NCBI RefSeq assembly: GCF_903969135.1
Contig: NZ_LR824569.1
Coordinates: 4,919,001 to 4,983,000, forward strand
From: Chryseobacterium sp. JV274
GTDB taxonomy: Bacteria; Bacteroidota; Bacteroidia; Flavobacteriales; Weeksellaceae
Direction of reading: 5' to 3'
DNA: 64,000 nt
The notes below the pieces were generated by a model, which worked only from the letters and a program-made list of their open reading frames with translations, was not told where the DNA came from and searched no databases. Each line of letters begins with the position of its first letter. The stretch's first letter is position 1. Both the position numbers and the translations under genes were made by a program. Below are positions 18,232-26,166 of this stretch, one piece after another.

Positions 18232-19086
18232 TTAATTCATTTTGTAATAAGGCTCTGAAAAGTATTTGCTTGGTTTTATATAAGCCATTTTTCTCTCAGC
18301 ATCAAAAATCCAAATGAATCTGCGAAGCATATCGGCCCCGAGATAACTGACATTTTGTGTTTTAAGTTCTCCGGAGAAGAATCCTACTGAAATATCTTTA
18401 AAAACACTCTTTCCCAATTTAAAATAAGGAAGAATGGCCTGCTTGGTAGTTAAAGTTTTTCCTTCAGAATTTTTCAGTGTTTTTTCACCGGTTACTTTCA
18501 GTTTTTTATCCAGATGTTTTTCCTCTGCAAATTCGTTACTGTACAGAATCGCTCCGGAAAATCCTGACTGCAGTACAAAATAAGCTTCCTGCTGTTGATC
18601 TCCATCAATAATATTATCTGCTGCAAGATAAAACCCATCATGATCTAAGATGATATTGACGGGCTGGTAGCCTTTCAGGTCTGGCATTTTATCATACATC
18701 ACAAATTGGCTGTTATCATAATCGATTTTAAATGCTTTACCATCAAAAATTCCGGTTCCGATTTTTCCATCTGCTTCATGGCCTGTTAACTGATTATCAA
18801 AAAAGCGTACATTTTTCTGGTTGATTTTCCCAATATCCACGGTATTATGGTCACTGATTTCTTCTTTGTTGAAAACAATATGATCTGCTTTTCGCTTTCG
18901 TTCGGGGGAAATTGAATAATCTTTCATTGCGATCTGGAACATCAGATCCAGAGAATCTTTTTTGTTGACAAGAGTCTTCACAATGATATTATTGTGTTTT
19001 GTGATCCGGAAAGGAATGGTTTGCTGGGCTTTCATACCGGAAAATCCAACAGAAAGCAGCATGAAAAAGACTGTTCTTTTGAGCAT
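18232..19086 (-). CDS. secreted retropepsin-like protein with degenerate active sites
   Basis: A 284-residue secreted protein (signal peptide about 1-20, ending MKAQ). Its layout matches the two-lobed retropepsin/aspartyl-protease-like proteins of Bacteroidota, including the one at 32900: a first strand pair, an ADGKIGTGIFDGKAFKIDYDNSQFVMY middle part, then a second lobe ending YLGADMLRRFIWIFDAERKMAYI. The positions where D-S/T-G triads are expected read LMFQIAMKD and FVLQSGFSG, so neither lobe keeps the catalytic aspartate. It is therefore probably a binding or structural relative, not a protease. The upstream neighbour in the same probable operon is an unrelated lipoprotein. Confidence 0.6.
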   Translation of the reverse strand: MLKRTVFFMLLSVGFSGMKAQQTIPFRITKHNNIIVKTLVNKKDSLDLMFQIAMKDYSISPERKRKADHIVFNKEEISDHNTVDIGKINQKNVRFFDNQLTGHEADGKIGTGIFDGKAFKIDYDNSQFVMYDKMPDLKGYQPVNIILDHDGFYLAADNIIDGDQQQEAYFVLQSGFSGAILYSNEFAEEKHLDKKLKVTGEKTLKNSEGKTLTTKQAILPYFKLGKSVFKDISVGFFSGELKTQNVSYLGADMLRRFIWIFDAERKMAYIKPSKYFSEPYYKMN

Positions 19087-19125
19087 TATCAGTGATTGGT
19101 GTTTTAAAACTTTAAAATTACCTAT

Positions 19126-19133
19126 TATCTTTG
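19126..19133 (+). promoter_or_regulatory. -7 promoter element of the Crp-like gene
   Basis: TATCTTTG at 19126-19133 matches TAnnTTTG exactly, 22 nt before the ATG of the regulator. A T-rich -33 region (GTTTT, 19101-19105) is at the right distance but is not a perfect TTTG. Confidence 0.6.
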
Positions 19134-19155
19134 GAAAATCAAATAATAAAATGAA

Positions 19156-19674
19156 ATGGTTGAAAAGTTACTTCAAAGCGGAATCCATTGGGAAAAGAAA
19201 GAATTCAAAAGAAATGAGTTCCTGAAGATTTCAGGCAGTACAGATACCTCTATTTATTTTATTGAAAACGGAAGTGTCCGGATTTTTATGATGGATGAAA
19301 ATGAAGAAAGAATCATTCGTTTCGGATACACCGGAAATATTATTGTCAGCCTGGATTCCTTCTTATCAGGAAAACCGTCTGACCTTTACATTCAGGCAAT
19401 TAAAAGAACAACAGTAAGAACAGCCTCAAAAAAGGATTTTTATAATTTTATACAATCCAATGAAGAACACCTGAAATTTTGGATGGATATTCTGGAAGAT
19501 CTGATATTGCAGCAGCTCGAAAGGGAAAAAGATTTACTCATCAATGCTCCGGGAGAACGCTTTGAGAGAGTGTTGAAACGAAGCCCGAAGCTGTTTCAGG
19601 AAGTTCCCAATAAATACATTGCTAATTATCTGAGGATGTCACCTGAAACTTTATCAAGGCTTAAAAAATCTTGA
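19156..19674 (+). CDS. Crp/Fnr-family transcriptional regulator
   Basis: A 172-residue regulator with a cyclic-nucleotide-binding-like beta-roll (about 15-110: IYFIENGSVRIFMMDENEERIIRFGYTGNII), a dimer helix (about 112-130) and a short C-terminal helix-turn-helix (YIANYLRMSPETLSRL, about 155-170). The protein stops right after the recognition helix and lacks the usual wing, as in many small Bacteroidota Crp relatives. The beta-roll lacks an evident cAMP-binding RSA motif, so cAMP binding is not expected. It is divergent from the secreted-protein genes at 17182-19086 and is followed by a DinB gene after 53 nt. Confidence 0.87.
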   Translation: MVEKLLQSGIHWEKKEFKRNEFLKISGSTDTSIYFIENGSVRIFMMDENEERIIRFGYTGNIIVSLDSFLSGKPSDLYIQAIKRTTVRTASKKDFYNFIQSNEEHLKFWMDILEDLILQQLEREKDLLINAPGERFERVLKRSPKLFQEVPNKYIANYLRMSPETLSRLKKS

Positions 19675-19727
19675 GTTCAGTCAAGATTTAAGAATGATCT
19701 GTTCATGATATTTGCATAAAAAACGTA

Positions 19728-20273
19728 ATGAAAATTTTAGCTTCAGCACTATTAGATGAATTAAAAGAAATAACCCGCCAGCATTTACAATACGCACAGA
19801 TACTCACACAAAAAACAGAGGAGGAGCTGAACTTCAGACCTTCAACAGACAACTGGAGTACATTGGAATGTCTGGAACATCTCAATCGCTATGGAGATTT
19901 TTATATTCCTGAAATCAGTCGCAATATTTCTTCTGCGGGGAAGTCTCCCCAATCTTATTTTAGGCCTGGAATTCTAGGGAACTATTTTGCTAAAAGTATG
20001 ATTCCTAAAGAGAAAATGAATAAGATGAAAACATTTAAAACAATGAATCCTATCCACAGCCAGATAAATAAAGGGGTAATAGATACCTTCATAAAACAGC
20101 AGGAAAAATTACTTGAATTATTGGAAGATGCCCGGCAGACGGATCTGGAAAAGGTAAAGACTAATATAAGCATTTCAAAGCTGATCAAGCTGAAGCTGGG
20201 GGATACCTTCCGGTTTGTTATTTACCACAACGCGAGACATATTAGGCAGATTCAGAAAATAGTAGGTTCATAA
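19728..20273 (+). CDS. DinB family four-helix-bundle protein
   Basis: A 181-residue protein of the DinB/YfiT-like metalloenzyme superfamily: an N-terminal helix (ALLDELKEITRQHLQYAQIL), WSTLECLEHLNRYGDFY with the first metal-ligand His, and the C-terminal IYHNARHIRQIQKIV carrying the other two histidines. Members are thiol-dependent transferases or hydrolases; the substrate is unknown. It lies 53 nt downstream of the Crp-like regulator in the same direction and may share its transcript. Confidence 0.88.
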   Translation: MKILASALLDELKEITRQHLQYAQILTQKTEEELNFRPSTDNWSTLECLEHLNRYGDFYIPEISRNISSAGKSPQSYFRPGILGNYFAKSMIPKEKMNKMKTFKTMNPIHSQINKGVIDTFIKQQEKLLELLEDARQTDLEKVKTNISISKLIKLKLGDTFRFVIYHNARHIRQIQKIVGS

Positions 20274-20275
20274 TA

Positions 20276-20307
20276 TTTGAGTTATTTCTGAACTTTTCAT
20301 AGTTTTG
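20276..20307 (+). promoter_or_regulatory. promoter of the lipoprotein gene at 20326
   Basis: TTTG (20276-20279) and TAGTTTTG (20300-20307), separated by 20 nt, match the Bacteroidota promoter consensus. The start codon lies 18 nt after the -7 element, so the 5' untranslated region is very short. Confidence 0.7.
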
Positions 20308-20325
20308 CGGAGCTAAAAGCCTTTT

Positions 20326-21204
20326 ATGAAAAAATATTTATTAGGAATTTTATTCATTTCGATTATATCATGTGGAAGTTCTGATGAACTAGACAATCAA
20401 ATACCCAATACTGATCCGCCATTAGGTAAAATTAAAACACTTACCATAAAAGATGAGGAGTTGGCAAATGGGATAACTTCCCTTGTTGAAAAGCTAGATT
20501 TTAAGTTTGAATACAGCAATGATAAATTGGTTAAGGTTTGGGATGTTAATGGTAATTATACTGAAAACCTTGATTATACCAATGGATTATTAACCTCAAT
20601 TTCTATTGAAGGTAACTCTTATCCTGGACTGTCTGATCCATCTCCGTTCAGTGAAAAAAGAAAACTAATGTATGATAATAATCAAAGACTTGTAAAAGTA
20701 GAAAACATAGATATGAACTATGTGAAGAATTACAAAACCTTTGAATATTCCTCTGGAGATATCATTATTGTGAAAAACTATATTGATAATTATTCTGGTA
20801 TACCATTCAATACAGATATGCTTAAAATCTATATGAATAATGAGAATGTAACAAAGGTTGAAAGATATGAAGAAGGAAATTTATCTAAGTTGGGAAATGT
20901 TATCACTTATGAATATGACAATAAAATAAATCCTGATTTTTTGATTGACAGAAACAGAATATTGGCATTACCTGAATATGCTTATAATATTTTTTTACTT
21001 CAGAATTACTCACAAATTTCTAAGAATAATGTGAGTAAAATGATAAAATATTATTTCGGTTCGTTACCTGACAGTCCGAAAAAAGAATTTGAAATGATTT
21101 CTCAATATCAAAATAATGGTCTCCCTTCCACAATTTATTATCAGGAGAAGATAGATAATACTCCAAATGATTATATAAGAGTATCTGCGGTTTATGGATA
21201 TTAA
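20326..21204 (+). CDS. predicted lipoprotein, unknown function
   Basis: A 292-residue predicted lipoprotein with signal peptide (about 1-16) and lipobox IISC followed by GSSDE. The mature protein has repeated short strands of the form KLVKVWDVNGNYTENLDYTNG and RLVKVENIDMNYVKN. These resemble the YD/RHS-like or DUF4595-type beta repeats seen in Bacteroidota lipoproteins, although no exact family can be claimed. It stands alone between its own promoter (20276-20307) and terminator (21226-21256). Confidence 0.6.
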   Translation: MKKYLLGILFISIISCGSSDELDNQIPNTDPPLGKIKTLTIKDEELANGITSLVEKLDFKFEYSNDKLVKVWDVNGNYTENLDYTNGLLTSISIEGNSYPGLSDPSPFSEKRKLMYDNNQRLVKVENIDMNYVKNYKTFEYSSGDIIIVKNYIDNYSGIPFNTDMLKIYMNNENVTKVERYEEGNLSKLGNVITYEYDNKINPDFLIDRNRILALPEYAYNIFLLQNYSQISKNNVSKMIKYYFGSLPDSPKKEFEMISQYQNNGLPSTIYYQEKIDNTPNDYIRVSAVYGY

Positions 21205-21225
21205 ATTATTTTTTATATAAATTTA

Positions 21226-21256
21226 AACCTCATAAGAAAGCTTATGAGGTTTTTTA
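21226..21256 (+). terminator. intrinsic terminator after the lipoprotein gene
   Basis: AACCTCATAAG (21226-21236) pairs perfectly with CTTATGAGGTT (21241-21251), followed by a T run. The next gene (methyltransferase) starts only 11 nt downstream. Confidence 0.9.
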
Positions 21257-21266
21257 TTGTAATGAA

Positions 21267-21776
21267 ATGAAAATACACCAAAAAAACATATCAACTCCAC
21301 TGGGAGAAATGATGGCCTGTGCCATAGACCAGGGAATCTGCCTGCTTGAATTTACAGATCGGAAAAATATTGAAAAACAGTTGAAGGCTTTGTCAAAGGT
21401 TTTGAAAGCTGAGATTGTAGAGAAAGAACATCCTCATTTCAGGCAGCTGGAAGAAGAACTGAAAGAATATTTTGAAGGAGTAAGAACCCATTTTGAAGTT
21501 CCATTATTTACCACAGGAACAGAGTTTCAGGAAAAAGTCTGGCAGCTTCTCCGTGAAATTCCGATGGGAGAAATCAGAACGTATAAGCAGCAGTCAGAAA
21601 GACTAGGAAATCCCAAGGCAATACGTGCTGTAGGAACAGCCAATGGGATTAACAAAATTGCCATTTTAATCCCCTGCCATCGAGTGATAGGCTCCAACGG
21701 AGAATTGGTGGGGTATGCCGGAGGAATCTGGAGAAAACAAAAATTACTGGAACTGGAAAAGGTTATTTTATTTTAA
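21267..21776 (+). CDS. ogt: methylated-DNA--protein-cysteine methyltransferase
   Basis: A suicide DNA-repair protein that moves alkyl groups from O6-alkylguanine (and O4-alkylthymine) to its own cysteine. The 169-residue product has the ribonuclease-H-like N-terminal part and the MGMT domain with the active-site motif PCHRVIG; Cys137 is the acceptor. RAVGTANG, the helix that carries the arginine finger, precedes it. It is closely related to the C-terminal domain of the Ada protein encoded 1 kb downstream; the last 20 residues are nearly identical (IWRKQKLLELEK), so one is a local duplicate of the other. Confidence 0.95.
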   Translation: MKIHQKNISTPLGEMMACAIDQGICLLEFTDRKNIEKQLKALSKVLKAEIVEKEHPHFRQLEEELKEYFEGVRTHFEVPLFTTGTEFQEKVWQLLREIPMGEIRTYKQQSERLGNPKAIRAVGTANGINKIAILIPCHRVIGSNGELVGYAGGIWRKQKLLELEKVILF

Positions 21777-21871
21777 ATCTGAACTTTACTTTAAAGACTA
21801 TTAAAAAAATAGATGTTCATTTTTCGGTTGTATAGCGCTCGATAATCTTTCTACTTTTGAATAAAAAAAGA

Positions 21872-22639
21872 ATGATCAGTTTTAAACAATTACATCAAAG
21901 TGAAGAACCATTGCTATTGGGTAATGTATGGAATGTAGAAAGTGCAAAGGTATACGAAAAACTTGGGTACAAAGCATTGGCAACATCGAGCTCGGCAGTG
22001 GCACTTAGTTTAGGGTATGAAGACGGAGAGCAGATGACCTTCGAAGAATATTTTTATATAATTACAAGGATTAAAGAATCTGTATCAATTCCTTTATCCG
22101 TAGATCTGGAATCTGGATATGGCAGTAAAAATGATACGGTTGTGTCTAATATTCTGCAGCTTATTGAAGCAGGAGTATCGGGAATTAATATCGAAGATAC
22201 TTATGTAGCTGGCGGAATAAGAAAGCTTACAGACAGAAAATTTTTCTATGAAAAGCTGAAAGATATTTTCATAAAACTGGGAAAAAGCAGAGAGAAAGTA
22301 TTCATCAATATCAGAACAGATGCTTTTTTATTGAATATTGAAAATAAGCTGGAAGAGACCTTAGAGAGAATTAAACTATTTGAAGAACTTAAAGCTGACG
22401 GAGTTTTCATTCCCTGCGTGACTTCTGAAAATGATATCAAAACCATTACTGAAGCCACGTCTCTTCCTGTGAATGTTATGGGAGTATCAGATTTACCTGA
22501 TTTTGATACGCTTAAAGAATTAGGTGTAAAAAGAATTACTTCAGGTGCTTTTATGTACAGACATATTTACAAAGAACTTGAAAAGGTAAGTCAGGTGATA
22601 AGACAAGAAAGAAGTTTTTCAAAATTACTCATTGAATGA
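21872..22639 (+). CDS. isocitrate lyase / PEP mutase family protein
   Basis: A 255-residue TIM-barrel enzyme of the PEP mutase/isocitrate lyase superfamily. Visible motifs are NVWNVESAKVYEKLGYKALATSSSA at the N-terminus, DLESGYG (metal-binding Asp region), GINIEDT, and INIRTDAF. The usual KKCGH or GHR active-site loop of true isocitrate lyase is absent, so the reaction is probably C-C or P-C bond cleavage on a small oxo-acid, not the glyoxylate cycle. The start is taken at ATG 21872; a longer frame would need TTG at 21857. The stop codon overlaps the ATG of ada, so the two genes are translationally coupled. Confidence 0.85.
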   Translation: MISFKQLHQSEEPLLLGNVWNVESAKVYEKLGYKALATSSSAVALSLGYEDGEQMTFEEYFYIITRIKESVSIPLSVDLESGYGSKNDTVVSNILQLIEAGVSGINIEDTYVAGGIRKLTDRKFFYEKLKDIFIKLGKSREKVFINIRTDAFLLNIENKLEETLERIKLFEELKADGVFIPCVTSENDIKTITEATSLPVNVMGVSDLPDFDTLKELGVKRITSGAFMYRHIYKELEKVSQVIRQERSFSKLLIE

Positions 22640-23682
22640 TGGAACTCACAGGAAAAATAATGTATGAGGCTTCTTATACCAAAGATTCTTCATTTGAGGG
22701 GATATTCTGGATGGGAGTAAAGACCACAGGAATATTCTGCAGACCAACCTGTACAGCACGAAAACCCAAATTTGAGAATGTGGAATTTTTTTCCAATACC
22801 AAAGATGCAATGTTGAAAGGATATCGTCCCTGTAAAGTATGCAGACCTTTGGAGAATCTAAATGCAACCCCATTCTATATTAAAGAGTTGCTGAAAGAAA
22901 TTGCTGAAGATCCCACATTAAAACTTAAAGATTATGACCTTGTAAAAAGAGGATTGGAGCCGGCTACAGTTCGCAGATGGTTTCTGAAACACCATGGCAT
23001 AACGTTTCACGCTTTTCAAAGAATGTCAAGGCTCAATACAGCATTTAAAAAGCTCCAGCAGGGTGAATCGGTTACAGAGGTGGCATTTGATACAGGATAT
23101 GAAAGTCTCAGCGGTTTTAATGAGAGTTTTAAAAATATTTTTGGAGTATCTCCTAAAAATAATACTACGGAAAAGATCATTGATTTGAAGAGAATTGAAA
23201 CCATACTGGGAACTATGATCGCCTGTGCTGATGAAAATGGAATCTGTCTGCTGGAATTTTCTGATAGGAAAGCACTCCCTACAGAACTGAAAAGTATTTC
23301 AGCATATTGTAAAGCGAATATTATACAAGGAGAGAATCCTCACTTTGAGACCTTGGAACAAGAACTTTCAGAATATTTTGAAGGAACAAGAATACAATTT
23401 ACGGTTTCTCTTTCTCCGGTAGGAACAGCTTTTCAAAAAGAAGTCTGGAATATTCTTCAGGAAATTCCTTACGGAGCAACAAGAAGCTATCAGGAACAGG
23501 CTGATATACTGGGAAATCCTAAATCAGTGAGAGCAGTAGCCAATGCGAACGGCTTAAACAAAATATCTATTATAATACCCTGTCACCGTGTGATCGGAAG
23601 CAACGGACAGTTAACGGGATATGGCGGAGGAATCTGGAGGAAACAAAAATTATTGGAGCTTGAGAAGGCTATTTTATTTTAA
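22636..23682 (+). CDS. ada: bifunctional Ada protein (regulator plus methyltransferase)
   Basis: Ada repairs alkylated DNA and, once methylated, activates its own regulon. The 348-residue protein has an N-terminal zinc-binding domain with four cysteines (Cys35, Cys39, Cys66, Cys69), of which the first normally accepts methyl phosphotriester groups. An AraC-type helix-turn-helix follows (about 95-178, with VTEVAFDTGYESLSGFNESF), then a C-terminal MGMT domain with PCHRVIG (acceptor Cys316). The ATG at 22636 overlaps the stop of the preceding gene (ATGA); ATG 22639 is an equal alternative. It sits in a local alkylation-repair block with a separate ogt upstream and an ogt-like relic downstream. 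Confidence 0.95.
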   Translation: MMELTGKIMYEASYTKDSSFEGIFWMGVKTTGIFCRPTCTARKPKFENVEFFSNTKDAMLKGYRPCKVCRPLENLNATPFYIKELLKEIAEDPTLKLKDYDLVKRGLEPATVRRWFLKHHGITFHAFQRMSRLNTAFKKLQQGESVTEVAFDTGYESLSGFNESFKNIFGVSPKNNTTEKIIDLKRIETILGTMIACADENGICLLEFSDRKALPTELKSISAYCKANIIQGENPHFETLEQELSEYFEGTRIQFTVSLSPVGTAFQKEVWNILQEIPYGATRSYQEQADILGNPKSVRAVANANGLNKISIIIPCHRVIGSNGQLTGYGGGIWRKQKLLELEKAILF

Positions 23683-23743
23683 AAGTCTTCAAAAGAATTT
23701 GTGGCATAGAATTTATTCATTAGAATACTATTTTATCATTTTT

Positions 23744-24349
23744 ATGACATCAAAAATTCCGACTATTTTAATTTTCTCCAGGCTTATTATTGGGTTTATC
23801 ATTATTTCTTTAAGCCTTATTAAAATAGAAAATTATAAGATCATTATTGTTATTCTTTTATCTTTAGGGTTATTAACCGATATCTTTGATGGAATTATCG
23901 CCCGGTATCTGAATGTTTCAACTCAAAAGCTCAGACGTCTGGATTCTGCTGTTGATCAGATTTTTTTCATCTCAGTAGGAGTTTCTGCTTATATACAGTG
24001 CCCTGAATTTTTCAAAACAAATGCCTATAAAATAATAATTCTTGCAGGAGCTGAAGCTCTGATCTATCTGGTGAGCTTTTTGAGATTCCGAAAAGAAGTG
24101 GCTACACACTCTATTGGTGCCAAGATCTGGACTTTACTGCTTTTTGGAACACTGATCCAGGTTATTTTACAATGTCAGTCAGTTATTTTATTTAATCTTT
24201 GCTTCTGGATTGGACTCCTTACGAGAGCAGAAATTATTGCTATTCTTTTACTACTGAAAACATGGACCAATGATGTACCTTCCGTTTATCATGCGATCAT
24301 GCTCAGAAAAGGAAAAGCAATTAAAAGAAGTAAAATTTTCAATGGCTAA
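23744..24349 (+). CDS. CDP-alcohol phosphatidyltransferase family protein
   Basis: An integral membrane enzyme of about 201 residues with five or six helices that transfers a phosphatidyl group from CDP-diacylglycerol (or a related donor) to an alcohol. The family motif is present as DIFDG-x2-AR-x8-L-x3-D-x3-D at about residues 46-70. The central glycine of the consensus is leucine here, while all catalytic aspartates are kept. The longest frame reaches back into ada, but ATG 23744 begins a normal first helix (IPTILIFSRLIIGFIII) and is preferred. The acceptor alcohol cannot be told. It lies between ada and a methyltransferase relic. Confidence 0.82.
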   Translation: MTSKIPTILIFSRLIIGFIIISLSLIKIENYKIIIVILLSLGLLTDIFDGIIARYLNVSTQKLRRLDSAVDQIFFISVGVSAYIQCPEFFKTNAYKIIILAGAEALIYLVSFLRFRKEVATHSIGAKIWTLLLFGTLIQVILQCQSVILFNLCFWIGLLTRAEIIAILLLLKTWTNDVPSVYHAIMLRKGKAIKRSKIFNG

Positions 24350-24399
24350 GGGAGATTTAAAAAAGAATTTGGCTGGAGTAATATGTTAATAGAAAAATA

Positions 24400-24447
24400 T
24401 CGGGAAAACAAAAATTAGTGGAGTTGGGAAAGGCTATTTTGTTTTGA
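24400..24447 (+). pseudogene. remnant of a third methyltransferase (ogt/ada C-terminus)
   Basis: These 48 nt read SGKQKLVELGKAILF followed by TGA, which matches the last 15 residues of both the ogt product and Ada (RKQKLLELEKAILF type) with three to four changes. The preceding GGCTGGAGTAATA (24371-24383) resembles the codons for the GGIW part. No more of the gene is left. The relic overlaps the promoter region of the next gene. Confidence 0.7.
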
Positions 24448-24476
24448 TTTTTGTAATTTTAAGCAAAAATTTACAC

Positions 24477-25079
24477 GTGAAAAAGTTACTAGCAGCAGTT
24501 TGCATTTCAGTTTCAGCATTCAGTTTTGCTCAGGATTATTCTGTACCGGCAGCAAGCCCGCGTCAGAAGGTGGAGCAGCAGTTTTCAATGTCCAAAATCT
24601 CCATCGACTACGGAAGACCGGGAGTGAAAGGACGTAAGATTTTTGGAGAATTGGTTCCTTATGGCCAGGTTTGGAGAGCAGGAGCGAACTCGTCTACGAA
24701 AATTACTTTCGGACAAGCCGTTAATTTCGGTGGGAAAACAGTGCCTGCAGGAACCTATGGATTATTCATTGTTCCTACAGAAAAAGAATGGAAAGTGATC
24801 CTGAATAAAGATTTTCAGCAGTGGGGAGCTTATACTTACGATCCTAAACAGGATGTAGTAGATGTTACCGTGCCAGTGAATAAACTGACAGACAAACAGG
24901 AGTGGTTTGAAATCACCCTGAATCCTACAGATGAAAACACAGGAAACTTAGTAATCAAATGGGATATGGCTCAGGCAGAAGTTCCTTTGAAGCCATCAAA
25001 ATTAGATACTGTGATCAAGATTTCTGACAAATTGAAAGAAATCAAAAAAATAGAATCAGATTCTACTAAAAAGAGCTAA
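24477..25079 (+). CDS. DUF2911 secreted protein
   Basis: A 200-residue protein with a signal peptide (VKKLLAAVCISVSAFSFAQ) and a DUF2911 domain. Typical words are SPRQKVEQQFSMSKISIDYGRPGVKGRKIFG, VWRAGANSSTKITFG and PAGTYGLFIVP. Function of the family is unknown; it is widespread in Bacteroidota envelopes. The GTG at 24477 is chosen because it begins the signal peptide; the only longer start is TTG at 24444, inside the methyltransferase relic. A -7-like TAATTTTA lies at 24454-24461. An acetyltransferase gene follows after 3 nt, so the genes form an operon. Confidence 0.85.
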   Translation: MKKLLAAVCISVSAFSFAQDYSVPAASPRQKVEQQFSMSKISIDYGRPGVKGRKIFGELVPYGQVWRAGANSSTKITFGQAVNFGGKTVPAGTYGLFIVPTEKEWKVILNKDFQQWGAYTYDPKQDVVDVTVPVNKLTDKQEWFEITLNPTDENTGNLVIKWDMAQAEVPLKPSKLDTVIKISDKLKEIKKIESDSTKKS

Positions 25080-25082
25080 ATA

Positions 25083-25610
25083 ATGAATTTTTCTGTTCAG
25101 CCTGTTTTAGAGAATGAAGAATTTCAACTGATCCCCTTACAGCAAGGGGATTTTGAATCTTTATATGAAGTAGCTTCCGATCCTAAAGTCTGGGAACAAC
25201 ACCCCAACAAAGACCGTTATAAGAAAGAGGTTTTTGAAAATTTTTTTACAGGAGCTATGGAGAGTAAAGGTGCTTTCAAAATTATTGAGAAAGCAACCGG
25301 AGATGTATTGGGAAGCAGCCGTTATTATGATTTTGATGAAGAAGATAATCATATTTTCATCGGGTATACTTTCTATGGAACAAAATCATGGGGAAAAGGA
25401 ATCAATCCTAAGGTCAAAAAACTGATGCTTGATTATATCTTCCAGTTTGTAGATAAGGTTCATTTTCATATCGGAAAAGAAAATTTCCGTTCACAGACAG
25501 CTTTGGAAAGACTTGGAGGACAAAAAATTGCTGAGGAAGAAGTTGCGTATTTTGCAGAACCTACAAGAACCAATTTTGTATATGAAATCACAAAAGAAGC
25601 TTGGGTATGA
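25083..25610 (+). CDS. GNAT family N-acetyltransferase
   Basis: A 175-residue RimJ/RimL-like GNAT enzyme that transfers acetyl from acetyl-CoA to an amine. Visible features are the N-terminal strand (LENEEFQLIPLQQGDFESLYEVASDPKVWE), the FIGYTFYGTKSWGKGINPKVKKLMLDYIF segment that forms the CoA pyrophosphate loop and helix, and NFRSQTALERLGGQ near the end. The substrate is unknown. It starts 3 nt after the DUF2911 stop and its stop overlaps the ATG of the cupin gene, so it is the middle gene of a three-gene operon. Confidence 0.87.
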   Translation: MNFSVQPVLENEEFQLIPLQQGDFESLYEVASDPKVWEQHPNKDRYKKEVFENFFTGAMESKGAFKIIEKATGDVLGSSRYYDFDEEDNHIFIGYTFYGTKSWGKGINPKVKKLMLDYIFQFVDKVHFHIGKENFRSQTALERLGGQKIAEEEVAYFAEPTRTNFVYEITKEAWV

Positions 25611-25978
25611 AAAAATATAAAATTCAACACTCACCATTTGTAGTCCCAACTACGGACGGGAAACTGATAGAAGAACATTGGGGAAATTCTACCGGAAATT
25701 CTAATGTTTCTATTGCACATATGATAGCACCTCCGGACTGGAGTGAGCCCCATCAGACCCCTGAATTTGATGAATTTACTTATATTATTTCAGGAAAAAA
25801 ACAATTTGAAATTGATGGAGAAACTGTTACTCTGGAAAAAGGACAGAGTATTCTTATTGAAAAAGGAGCGAGAATCCGTTACAGTAACCCGTTTTCAGAA
25901 CCTTGCGAATACCTTGCCATCTGCCTGCCTGCATTTTCTATGGAGTTGGTCAACAGAGAAGAGGAAGGAGTAGATTAA
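25607..25978 (+). CDS. cupin domain protein
   Basis: A 123-residue small cupin barrel. The first motif is recognisable as PHQTPEFDEFTYIISGKKQFEIDG (metal ligands His and Glu), and the second as the ILIEKGARIRYSNPF strand pair, where the usual histidine is replaced. Such proteins bind or isomerise small ligands. The ATG at 25607 overlaps the stop of the acetyltransferase gene (ATGA); this is preferred over TTG 25601. An intrinsic terminator follows at 26001. Confidence 0.82.
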   Translation: MKKYKIQHSPFVVPTTDGKLIEEHWGNSTGNSNVSIAHMIAPPDWSEPHQTPEFDEFTYIISGKKQFEIDGETVTLEKGQSILIEKGARIRYSNPFSEPCEYLAICLPAFSMELVNREEEGVD

Positions 25979-26000
25979 GAAAATTTTTCAAATAAAAAAG

Positions 26001-26025
26001 GCAAATCTGAGGATTTGCTTTTTTT
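26001..26025 (+). terminator. intrinsic terminator of the DUF2911-GNAT-cupin operon
   Basis: GCAAATC (26001-26007) pairs with GATTTGC (26012-26018) and is followed by a long T run. Confidence 0.85.
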
Positions 26026-26166
26026 ATTTGAATATTAAATTAGAGTTATTTTCTTGAAACGCCTATGAATTCTATGTTTTATTAAATGTTTTTTCGAAAT
26101 TGATATTGGATTTTTTAAATTATTTTGTAAGTTCGCGGACTTAAAAAAATGAACTAATTAAAATCT

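Noticed and set aside
23621..23743. Longer N-terminus of the CDP-alcohol transferase reaching into ada
   Set aside because: The extra 41 residues come from the ada 3' end in another frame and do not belong to the family; ATG 23744 starts the first membrane helix.
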